In this document: in pieces, positions 8,175 to 14,866 of the stretch
How the letters are laid out: each line of letters opens with the position of its first letter
Numbering within the stretch: position 1 is the first letter of the stretch
DNA from: Candidatus Bathyarchaeota archaeon
GTDB lineage: Archaea > Thermoproteota > Bathyarchaeia > Bathyarchaeales > DTEX01
Assembly: GCA_021158305.1 (NCBI GenBank)
Contig: JAGGUU010000151.1
Location: 1-18,284, forward strand
Length of the DNA stretch: 18,284 nt
Direction of reading: 5' to 3'
The notes under the pieces: model-generated
The model's database searches: none
What the model was told of the DNA's origin: nothing
Seen by the model: the letters and a program-made list of their open reading frames with translations, nothing else
Made by a program: the position numbers and the translations under genes

Positions 8175-9378
8175 CTGAAATTCTCTCCAGAAGGTTTCTA
8201 GCTCCTTCCTCGTCTCCTTTAATAAGAGGTTGAATCAAATCTAGGGCTAAGTGAGCGAGCTTTTCAGCTTCTTCCTTCCCATACCTTTTAGAGAAGAACT
8301 CGCTGAAATACTTGAAGGCTCTCATCTTGAGGCTCTTGATGCCGCTCTCGAAGATTGCCTGTATCACCTCAGGTGGAAGGCTCTCCTCTCTCATCAACAC
8401 CATGGGGCGCACAAGCAGAGCTTTCTCGGCGGCTTCACGGATCCTCCTAACGTTGATCTCTCTCCTAGAAGCCTCAGCCGGTAACGTTCCCTTAAGCACG
8501 GGGATTAGAATTACTCCGGGCTCATCATTCTCTCTAACTATTTCAATGGCTTCCTCGGTTATTCTTCTGGGCGAATAACCCGTGAAGTTGCATTCTAGAA
8601 TCTTGAAGCGTCGAGGACTCGTCAACCTTATCCTATTGATCTCCACTTCCTTCTTACTGTCTACCTCTACATAATAGAATCCCTTATCAACTTCGGCATC
8701 CTCGTAACTCACCGTCTCGGTTGATCCACTATACACGAGGATTGAACCCTTAAACGGGAGCTGCCAAGGCTCATGGATATGCCCGCCAGCATAATAATCG
8801 AAGCCCTCGGGTATGTAATCTGGAGATGCCTCTGCGAAATCAGCCGGTTTCCCCTTCATAAGCTCTGGTATGTCTAGAGCCATATGAAAGACAAAAATGT
8901 TGAACTTGTCGCCGCGCGGCATAGGCTTCTTCACGTCATAGAATATCGGTAGCTGCCGCTCAGTACGCCTCCTAGTCCTGAAGTTGGGAATTCCATAGAC
9001 ATAGCATGACTCGTTCTCCCAACAAGCATTCTCATGCCTAGGAAGATAATAGATCAACCCGGCGCTATCCAGCGGATTTAAGATTGTTCCAGTAATCACA
9101 TTTGGAGCCGCATCGTGTGATCCATCAACTACAAGAACGGGGATGCCTGCCTCCTTCAGCCTGCGGAAGATTCGAATAGTATGCTCTAACGTCTTGTTTG
9201 ATGGACGAGCTTGATGAAACAGATCTCCGGCTAAAATCATGAAGTCCGGCTTTAGCTCTAAGGTCTTCTCCACGGTTTCCTGAAATGCACGTGCAAAATC
9301 TTCCCGACGAACCGCTAGGTTATACTGTTCGTATCCGAGATGCGTATCAGCGACGTGAACAAAACTGAAGGGCTTCAA
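8164..9378 (-). CDS. mre11: Mre11-like nuclease (SbcD/Mre11 metallophosphatase family)
   Basis: This is the Mn-dependent nuclease subunit partnering Rad50 in DNA end processing. In 404 aa the phosphodiesterase motifs appear in order: Asp11-x-His13 (VADTHLG), Gly51-Asp52 (AGDLFH), GSHD at 86-89, His165 (VFHMALD) and GGHIH (His200, His202). The third motif is normally GNH[DE]; here the metal-coordinating Asn is Ser87 (codon TCA), with His88 retained. The C-terminal half (~250-404) would hold the capping and Rad50-binding regions. The start is TTG at 9378, chosen because the family N-terminus begins there (FVHVADTH). A TATA-like AT stretch lies about 30-35 bases upstream, implying a very short leader. 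It is the first gene of the mre11-rad50 operon. Neither herA nor nurA is present in the window. Confidence 0.92.
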   Translation of the reverse strand: MKPFSFVHVADTHLGYEQYNLAVRREDFARAFQETVEKTLELKPDFMILAGDLFHQARPSNKTLEHTIRIFRRLKEAGIPVLVVDGSHDAAPNVITGTILNPLDSAGLIYYLPRHENACWENESCYVYGIPNFRTRRRTERQLPIFYDVKKPMPRGDKFNIFVFHMALDIPELMKGKPADFAEASPDYIPEGFDYYAGGHIHEPWQLPFKGSILVYSGSTETVSYEDAEVDKGFYYVEVDSKKEVEINRIRLTSPRRFKILECNFTGYSPRRITEEAIEIVRENDEPGVILIPVLKGTLPAEASRREINVRRIREAAEKALLVRPMVLMREESLPPEVIQAIFESGIKSLKMRAFKYFSEFFSKRYGKEEAEKLAHLALDLIQPLIKGDEEGARNLLERISDED

Positions 9379-9404
9379 CTCTAAACCCTTTAATTCTTTT
9401 CCTC

Positions 9405-9440
9405 AGATAATATATTTACTGTCTCCTTTCTTTAAAGAAA
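9405..9440. promoter_or_regulatory. shared divergent promoter region of mre11 and the S49 peptidase gene
   Basis: The 117 bases between the two divergent starts contain a self-complementary AATATATT core (9409-9416). It can act as a TATA-like element for either strand, lying about 31-38 bases upstream of the mre11 TTG. Eleven bases further on is a perfect 14-base palindrome, TTTCTTTAAAGAAA (9427-9440). It lies between the AT core and the + strand gene, near where that gene's transcription would begin. The palindrome could be an operator; this is inferred from position and symmetry only. Confidence 0.45.
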
Positions 9441-9495
9441 AAAGGTTTAAGCGGAATTGACGAATAATTCGTTGGTTACATGGAGGGAAGAAAGC

Positions 9496-11178
9496 TTGAC
9501 AAGGTATGAAGAAAGGAATGCATTATCATCTAACGGGACGCGTATTGGAAAATGCGGCGTAGTCGTCATTATTCTCATCTGCATTATTCTCTTCGCGGCG
9601 ATGATGCATTATTATCCAGAGATATTCAAAAAATCTCTGAAACGGCAGAAGAGAGATGTGATAGGAATAATCCGAATTAAGGGATACATTCTAGACCATA
9701 AAACCGTGAATGAATATGTGACACTTATTAATGAGAGTCTACGTAATGACAGCATAAGGGGGGTTGTCCTCCTAATTGATTCGGGAGGCGGATATGCAGA
9801 TTATATTGAGGAGATATACGCTGATCTCTTAAAGTTTAAGGATCCGAACATTAGCAAACCTTTAATCGCCTCAGTGATCCGCGCTCTTTCTGGCGGATAC
9901 TACATAGCGGTTGCATGCGACTACATATATGTTCTTAACTCGTCGTTCGTAGGAAGCATTGGAGCCATCGGATCGGTGCCGCCAGTACTAATACCATCGG
10001 AGAGAGTTATAGAGAGTGGGCCGCATAAATGGACGGGGGAATCCGTACTCTCCGGATACTTCACATTAAACCGTGTTGTTGATAGCTTCGTGTCAGCGGT
10101 TGAGATAGGAAGGGGATCTAAACTTAAGATCTCAGCCGCCGAGCTCAGGAAAGCATCTGTATATTTGGGATGCGAAGCTTTGAAGCTCGGGCTGGCGGAT
10201 GCAATTGGCGGGCTTCAAGACGCAATCGATAAGGCTGCTAAAGAAGCGAATGTGACAGAATATGCAATTGAGGAGCTCAAGATACCGCGAAAGGAGGAGT
10301 CGCTACAGCCCAGCTCTGAGGAAGGTTTCATGAATCAAGAGAATATCACGTTGGAGACTCTGATTAAGCTTCATCCTCCACCAGCATTCTATTACATCTA
10401 TCTCCCATCATATGCAATCTCTAAAAGTAACGTCTCAGAGCAAATAGTTCCCTTCGGGAACATATCATTGCCAAGCGGCCGAGCAGAAGTCCTAATAGAC
10501 TTGTCGCATGGAAACATGATTTCATGGTGGGTCTTGGACACGTTGATATCAGAGCTGGCGGAGAGAGACGTGACAGTCGGCTTTATTTCGCAAGCTGAGA
10601 CTTTGGAGAAGAGGCTCGGTAACGCCTCATGCCTTATCGTAGCATCCCCAACCAAGATGTATTCAGATATTGAATGCGAGACTATTGAAGCCTTCGTTAA
10701 TAAAGGAGGGCTTCTGTTGCTATTCTTTGATCCCGCTTGGGAATACATAGGAACCTCAGGCCTCCTTCAAGGCGTAATTACACCCATAAACTCTCTATCG
10801 ACAAGGTTCGGAATCTCCTTTGCGAAGGGATATTTGTACAATGATGAAGAATACTTCGGAATATACAGAAACGTGTACATTAAGAGGTTTCGAATGAATC
10901 CCATAACAAAGAATCTAAACTCGATCGTCTTCTTCACCGCCACACATATACGTTCAAGATGGAAGGGAATAGCGTGGACCTCAGATGATACGCATTCTTC
11001 AATAGCTGAAAAAGCTGGTAGATATGCCGTAATGGCATGGGTGGATGAGGGGAATGGTACGGTCATAGCGTTCGGAGACTTAACGTTCCTTCAAGAACCA
11101 TACTGTTACGTTGAGGACAATTACAAGATCATAGAAAACGTTGCTTCAGTAATAGCGGAGAAGGTTAAAAGCAGCTGA
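9496..11178 (+). CDS. membrane-anchored S49 (SppA-like) serine peptidase with C-terminal GldG/DUF4350-like domain
   Basis: This is a 560-aa protein starting at TTG 9496, eight bases after GGAGGG (9482-9487); a TTG at 9457 would add 13 residues. One membrane helix spans ~20-37. Residues ~55-260 match SppA-type S49 peptidases, which use a Ser/Lys dyad to degrade membrane peptides. Visible are the DSGGG turn (95-99), nucleophile Ser132 in LSGGYY, the FVGSIGAIGS segment, candidate base Lys178 in SGPHKW, and the EALKLGLADAIGG block. Residues ~328-557 form a second domain with AEVLIDLSHGN, CLIVASPTK, a FVNKGGLLLLFFDP strand and VIAFGDLTF. This pattern resembles the DUF4350/GldG-like Rossmann-type domains (weaker assignment). 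Fusion of the two is unusual. The gene is divergent from mre11. The peptidase identity is secure and its substrate unknown. Confidence 0.88.
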   Translation: MTRYEERNALSSNGTRIGKCGVVVIILICIILFAAMMHYYPEIFKKSLKRQKRDVIGIIRIKGYILDHKTVNEYVTLINESLRNDSIRGVVLLIDSGGGYADYIEEIYADLLKFKDPNISKPLIASVIRALSGGYYIAVACDYIYVLNSSFVGSIGAIGSVPPVLIPSERVIESGPHKWTGESVLSGYFTLNRVVDSFVSAVEIGRGSKLKISAAELRKASVYLGCEALKLGLADAIGGLQDAIDKAAKEANVTEYAIEELKIPRKEESLQPSSEEGFMNQENITLETLIKLHPPPAFYYIYLPSYAISKSNVSEQIVPFGNISLPSGRAEVLIDLSHGNMISWWVLDTLISELAERDVTVGFISQAETLEKRLGNASCLIVASPTKMYSDIECETIEAFVNKGGLLLLFFDPAWEYIGTSGLLQGVITPINSLSTRFGISFAKGYLYNDEEYFGIYRNVYIKRFRMNPITKNLNSIVFFTATHIRSRWKGIAWTSDDTHSSIAEKAGRYAVMAWVDEGNGTVIAFGDLTFLQEPYCYVEDNYKIIENVASVIAEKVKSS

Positions 11179-11411
11179 GCAGTCATCCGCTGCCGCTTCA
11201 AGCCGATCTTCTCCTTTATCCCTTCCTCAAGCATAGGATTAACCCTCTACACTATTGCATCTTCCACCATCTTCTAGACAAAGCCTTCACTGTAATTCCG
11301 AATCCCAGAACCGGGTTAACGATTAAATCGCTGACATTAGACGATGTGAACGCATATTTCCTTAACAAGCTCGTTATCTGCTATTCTAGCCCCTTACGCT
11401 GATAATCCCTC

Positions 11412-11420
11412 TTTATATAT
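11412..11420. promoter_or_regulatory. TATA-like box in the gene-poor region
   Basis: TTTATATAT is a close match to the archaeal TATA consensus. On the + strand it lies ~80 bases before the AGGTGG-ATG of the broken frame at 11497. On the - strand it reads ATATATAAAG and precedes the amber-interrupted frame. Which strand it serves, if any, is not decidable from sequence. Confidence 0.35.
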
Positions 11421-11496
11421 CGGATATCCTCCACATAACACTCTAGGTTTAAAACATGTAATTGTCTTTATCTTTCACCAAGAGTAACAGGTGGTA

Positions 11497-11741
11497 ATGC
11501 AAGGTTATGAATCTCCTCTTCGTGAACTTCTCAAATTGATACTTTCAGATACAGTAATCGAGGATGCGAAAGCTTGATTTCTCCTCCTGAAGAACTATTC
11601 CAAGAATATTTCGGCCTGATAGAAGCCGCATGCTTCCGAGATTTGAAAGCCCTATATAACCATCTTTATAAGATCACGGATGAACCTAGTGATCTTTTCC
11701 TTTGGAACTCAACATATAAGAAGGCGTCTTATTTCCGATGA
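11497..11741 (+). pseudogene. possible frameshifted small gene, unrecognised
   Basis: An ATG at 11497 follows AGGTGG (11489-11494) and opens a 26-codon frame that ends in TGA at 11575 (peptide ...LRELLKLILSDTVIEDAKA). At the same point the -1 frame is open for 55 codons from TTG 11574 to TGA 11739. It reads like protein (for example FGLIEAACFRDLKALYNHL), with the stop and restart overlapping as TTGA. A third short open piece starts at ATG 11738 in the next frame. This is what a small gene with accumulated indels would look like, with a joined product of ~81 residues. Chance or two coupled micro-ORFs are alternatives. No family was recognised. Confidence 0.28.
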
Positions 11742-11881
11742 TAGGACTTAAATTGCTCTTGAAATCTCGAAGATAAGATCGACTGAATCTTCTAGCAATG
11801 TCTGAAGCTGGTTTCATCCGCCTCACTGTGATTTATCTACCGCTTCTTCATTCTCAACGAATACATTAACTGAGGCTCTTT

Positions 11882-12788
11882 CTACTTCTTCATGAATAAC
11901 TCGCGGTACTGAGGAACAATATCATCCATGAATCTTCTCATGCCCTCGGCGGTTTTGTAATGCTTTATCATATCCTTCAGGACATTAAATGGCACCGTAG
12001 CTATATGAACCCCAAGCTCTGCTACCTCTCTAACCTGTCTTGAATTCCGGATGCTCGCGGCGATAACCTCGGTCTTAAAACCATACGCGCGGAATATTCG
12101 AAGAATCCTCGCCACCAAATCGACGCCGCTGTAAACTCCATTGTCATAGCCTTGATCAACAACTGAATTAATGAGGCGACTCTCATAGATCTCCCTGACG
12201 GAGCTTGCTGAAGCCATCACATCGCCGAGAACCTTATCCCTAGCCCTCCTAAGGAGGTCATAGTTAAAGTAGTCTCTCTTCTGAAAATCCTCACCGATCT
12301 TCATGCCCATTCTGGCGTGGATATAATCGTCTATTCTACCCGCAAATGGACTTACATAGGCGGCTCCAGCCTTAGCTGCCAGTAAAGCCTGCTCCGGAGT
12401 CATGACCAAAGTTGCGTTTACAGATATTCCTTCACTACTTAGCCGCTTTATGGCTTTAAGTCCATCGAAATCAATATTCTCATCGTTATTCATACTTGGG
12501 TTAATTGGAATCTTAATCGCGACTTCGCCGAAGGGGGCTGAATCTCTCATGTAGTAATATGCCCTGTTCAATTATCTCATCTGCTCTTCGTCCTATAACT
12601 TCTAAACTAACAGGACCCGGAGAAGCCTTAACTATCTCTTTTATATAATCCTCCATACTGATCGCGCCTTTCCTTCTATCAACAGCCCTCTTTATTAGTG
12701 AGGGATTGGTTGTTACGCCGTCGACTATCCCCCAAGAAACCGCCCGTTTGATCTCATTTAGCTCAGCAGTATCTATGAAGATCTTCAT
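11882..12788 (-). pseudogene. transaldolase (FSA/TalC-like) interrupted by a single-base frameshift
   Basis: Transaldolase moves three-carbon units between sugar phosphates in the non-oxidative pentose phosphate pathway. Two overlapping frames together give one ~300-residue protein. Frame one (ATG 12788) has KIFIDTAELNEIKRAV, GVTTNPSLI and PVSLEV, then runs off-family to a stop at 12513. Frame two picks up the family at about 12561 with the Schiff-base Lys motif AIKIP, then NATLVMTPEQALLAAKAGA, YVSPFAGRIDDY and EVIAASIRNSRQV, ending at 11882. Removing one C from the CCC at 12562-12564 (a GGG run on the coding strand) restores a single frame. Everything else is intact, so this is a recent mutation, a sequencing or assembly error, or, less likely, +1 recoding. 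An insert of ~60 residues follows AGRIDDY compared with short FSA/TalC enzymes. It lies 36 bases after the radical SAM gene on the same strand. Confidence 0.82.
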
Positions 12789-12824
12789 TTGAGATTCTCT
12801 CCTACGACATCCTTTGTTCCCTTC

Positions 12825-13826
12825 TCAGCTCATAAAAAATTTTTCAATTTTCGCTATCTCATCAAGGGTTGGCATGCGGGGAAAATTATACAGTGGGCCT
12901 CCTGGCCTCTCGTTATAGTATGGCCTATTACATCCAGGGCATCCCGAAGTCATGAATGGCTCCCCCCTCCATATCACTGCTTTAAGCTGCTCGTTGGATA
13001 TGCCGAAGTCTACGAGACGATTATTTCTAAAAGTCATATCCTCATATCTGCTCATCCCCTTAGTTATCAAGTAATGGGCGAGTTGAAGCTTTCTGTAGGA
13101 GGCTAGCGGTGGAGGAGGATTATCCGAAAGCAGGGTTCCGGGAATCGGCGTAAATGCGAAGAGGGCCGGATAGACTCCCATATCAACGCATCTCTGAAGG
13201 GTCTTAACGAACTCCTCTTCCGTCTCTCCTAATCCCACGATGAGATGAGTAGTCACATTTCCCTCCCCGAAGACTCTAACAGCCTCCCTGAGCGCCTTGA
13301 AATGTCCATTCCACGTGTAGGGGCCGCCTACCCCGACTCCTTTAACTCTGTCAAATATCTCCTTTGTAGCCGCATCTAGTGATATGCTGACTCGCTGAAC
13401 CCCCGTATCAAAAAGTCTTTTAAGATCACTTCGATCCAGAGGCTGGCATGAAATAGATATTGGAGCATCAGAATATTTCTTTACAAGTCTAGCTAGAGCC
13501 GTTAAATCATCTACTACGGATGGATAATTTAGAGCTTGAATGCATACTCTCACTATTTTTCCTAGGCGAAAAGCCTCACCCGCTCGGTGGATGACCTCTC
13601 TAGTTGAGAAGACAGGCCACGTAACCCTAGAAAGCATATCGGCTCTTCCGCTGGATCTCCTAGACTGCGGACAGAATGCACAGGATGCTTGACATTTTCC
13701 CTCCCTGTAAGTGAGCAGGTAGGCAGTCGTCGGCTCAGCGTCGATTCTACCACACGTTAAGCCTAAGACAATGGCTGTTCCTATAGAAACTCTAATCTTC
13801 TCTGGAGGCTCCATCCCGCCTATCAT
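12825..13826 (-). CDS. radical SAM protein, COG2516-like (biotin synthase-related); probable half of archaeal two-protein lipoyl synthase
   Basis: This is a 333-aa radical SAM enzyme from ATG 13826. The [4Fe-4S]/SAM motif is CQASCAFC (Cys45, Cys49, Cys52) followed by PQSRRS and the LSRVTWPVF block. A lone Cys25 (GLTCGR) and a C-terminal SGCPGCNRP (Cys296, Cys299) could bind a second cluster, the usual sulfur source in lipoyl-type synthases. From memory, this family pairs with COG1856-like proteins as archaeal LipS1/LipS2, which add two sulfurs to octanoyl-protein; a COG1856-like gene lies at 15826. An ATG at 13877 would add 17 residues over the TATA-like CTTTTTATAAG (13831-13841) and has no SD, so it was rejected; ATG 13814 is also possible. 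Family identification is firm, the lipoyl role inferred. Confidence 0.85.
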   Translation of the reverse strand: MIGGMEPPEKIRVSIGTAIVLGLTCGRIDAEPTTAYLLTYREGKCQASCAFCPQSRRSSGRADMLSRVTWPVFSTREVIHRAGEAFRLGKIVRVCIQALNYPSVVDDLTALARLVKKYSDAPISISCQPLDRSDLKRLFDTGVQRVSISLDAATKEIFDRVKGVGVGGPYTWNGHFKALREAVRVFGEGNVTTHLIVGLGETEEEFVKTLQRCVDMGVYPALFAFTPIPGTLLSDNPPPPLASYRKLQLAHYLITKGMSRYEDMTFRNNRLVDFGISNEQLKAVIWRGEPFMTSGCPGCNRPYYNERPGGPLYNFPRMPTLDEIAKIEKFFMS

Positions 13827-13830
13827 GACA

Positions 13831-13860
13831 CTTATAAAAAGAAAAGTTTTTTGTATACGG
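13831..13860. promoter_or_regulatory. divergent promoter region between the radical SAM and HDAC-family genes
   Basis: CTTATAAAAAG (13831-13841; CTTTTTATAAG on the - strand) and TTGTATAC (13851-13858) are AT-rich, TATA-like elements in the 87 bases between two divergent starts. The first would serve the HDAC-family operon (leader ~50 bases). Either could serve the - strand radical SAM gene with a very short leader. Confidence 0.4.
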
Positions 13861-13899
13861 ATGGAAGAAGACCACATGAGAAAACGCTGATGATTATTC

Positions 13900-13916
13900 G
13901 GAGATGATCCGAAACG
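13900..13916 (+). promoter_or_regulatory. strong SD followed by ACG, likely non-canonical start of the HDAC-family gene
   Basis: GGAGATGATC (13900-13909) differs from the full anti-SD complement GGAGGTGATC at one base. Four bases later comes ACG (13914) in the deacetylase frame. The frame is closed by TGA at 13905, and there is no ATG, GTG or TTG before TTG 13950. Codons 13917-13949 encode the family's N-terminal strand (YIVYSEKCLEY), so initiation at ACG fits both signal and protein. Confidence 0.65.
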
Positions 13917-14783
13917 TACATCGTCTACTCTGAGAAGTGTTTAGAATATTTGTCCCCTTATATTCCTGAAACTCCGGAGAGAATTTACCGGACATACAAA
14001 CTCTTAGAGAAGGAAGGATTCAAGTTCGTTAAGCCTGAGGCATGCTCAGAGGACGACTTAAAACTTGTGCATAACGAAGAATTCGTCGCTAGGATCAAAT
14101 CTGGAGACTTCTTCGATGCGGATTCTCCGAGTCTCCCAGGCATATACGATTATGCTAGGCTCTCGGCTGGAGGAGCCATAAAGAGTATGGAGATAGCCCT
14201 AACTGGGGAGAAAGCTTTCTCACTCATGAGGCCTCCAGGTCACCACGTGGGCATTAATGGAGCCGCCCTTGGAGCCGCCTCAATGGGATTCTGCTACTTC
14301 AACAACATCGCTGTAGCTTGCATGAAGGCTCTTAAGTATGTTGAGAAGATTGCCATTCTAGATATAGACTGTCATCACGGTAATGGAACGCAGGAAATCT
14401 TTCTCGGAAACCCCCGCGTGCTATTCGTTTCCCTTCATAGGTACGGGTTCTTTTATCCCGGAACGGGTGGGTCATCCGAAGGAAACTGCCTAAACTATCC
14501 ATTTAAGCATCCAGTAGATGATGAAAGATACCTGCAGACTTTCAGCGAAGCATTAGATAGGATTCGTGAGTTTAACCCGGACCTAATAGCAGTCTCAGCA
14601 GGGTTTGACACTCACAAATATGATCCGGTTGGAGGGTTAGGGCTCAGCGAAGAAGCATACATCAAGATTGGACGTATGATTGCAGGGATGAAGCGTAGAA
14701 CATTCGCTGTTCTTGAAGGCGGGTATGGGCGCCGCTTTCCAGAATGTGTCTTAAACTTTCTCTACGGACTTGATTCCCTCTAA
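13914..14783 (+). CDS. HDAC-family deacetylase / acetylpolyamine amidohydrolase-like protein
   Basis: This is a 289-aa zinc-dependent amidohydrolase of the histone deacetylase/AcuC/acetylpolyamine amidohydrolase superfamily, which removes acetyl groups from lysines or polyamines. Starting at ACG 13914, motifs run in order: N-terminal strand IVYSEKCLEY, PETPERI (18-24), active-site His110-His111 in RPPGHHVG, zinc ligands Asp152 and His154 in DIDCHHGNGTQE, third zinc ligand Asp232 in SAGFDTH, and catalytic Tyr271 in LEGGYG. All key residues are present, so it should be active. A start at TTG 13950 would delete the first conserved strand and has no good SD. Deoxyhypusine synthase begins 74 bases downstream on the same strand. 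That context favours a polyamine or modified-aIF5A substrate, but acetyl-lysine on other proteins is equally possible from sequence. Confidence 0.9.
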   Translation, partial: TYIVYSEKCLEYLSPYIPETPERIYRTYKLLEKEGFKFVKPEACSEDDLKLVHNEEFVARIKSGDFFDADSPSLPGIYDYARLSAGGAIKSMEIALTGEKAFSLMRPPGHHVGINGAALGAASMGFCYFNNIAVACMKALKYVEKIAILDIDCHHGNGTQEIFLGNPRVLFVSLHRYGFFYPGTGGSSEGNCLNYPFKHPVDDERYLQTFSEALDRIREFNPDLIAVSAGFDTHKYDPVGGLGLSEEAYIKIGRMIAGMKRRTFAVLEGGYGRRFPECVLNFLYGLDSL

Positions 14784-14848
14784 ACGAGATTCTCAATTTT
14801 TAGCAGTAACAGTTAATACGGCTCAGAAAGTATGATGAGTCGATTCTT

Positions 14849-14866
14849 GGAGGATGCGTGGTGATG
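14849..14866 (+). promoter_or_regulatory. SD and clustered GTG/GTG/ATG starts of deoxyhypusine synthase
   Basis: GGAGG (14849-14853) precedes three consecutive in-frame start codons: GTG 14858, GTG 14861 and ATG 14864, with spacings of 4, 7 and 10 bases. The choice changes the protein by only two residues. Confidence 0.6.

Larger units (their letters stand above)
11179..11881. other. 703-base stretch without an intact gene
   Basis: No intact gene, tRNA, repeat array or insertion-sequence end is visible between the S49 gene and the transaldolase stop. The stretch contains a strong TATA-like TTTATATAT (11412-11420), which also reads as ATATATAAAG on the - strand. On the + strand there is an SD-ATG-led short frame that continues in another frame after a stop (11497-11741). 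On the - strand a 70-codon frame is interrupted by one TAG (11467-11252). The pieces look like decayed or very small genes; none was recognised. Confidence 0.5.

Noticed and set aside
11179..11881. tRNA, snoRNA-like RNA, CRISPR array or IS remnant in the gene-poor stretch
   Set aside because: I looked for T-arm signatures, regularly spaced repeats and terminal inverted repeats and saw none.
12789..13106. + strand 105-codon frame opposite the radical SAM gene
   Set aside because: It is the antisense of a clearly conserved gene and has no family features.
13827..13877. N-terminal extension of the - strand radical SAM protein from ATG 13877
   Set aside because: The added residues are encoded by the TATA-like promoter segment, lack an SD, and precede the point where the family begins.
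13950..14783. HDAC-family gene starting at TTG 13950
   Set aside because: It would remove the conserved first strand and has only a weak upstream purine run, whereas ACG 13914 has a near-perfect SD.
14832..14864. Ten-codon upstream ORF (ATG ATG AGT ...) ending at the deoxyhypusine synthase start
   Set aside because: No SD and no protein-like content; the stop/start overlap is explained by the GTG/ATG cluster of the real gene.
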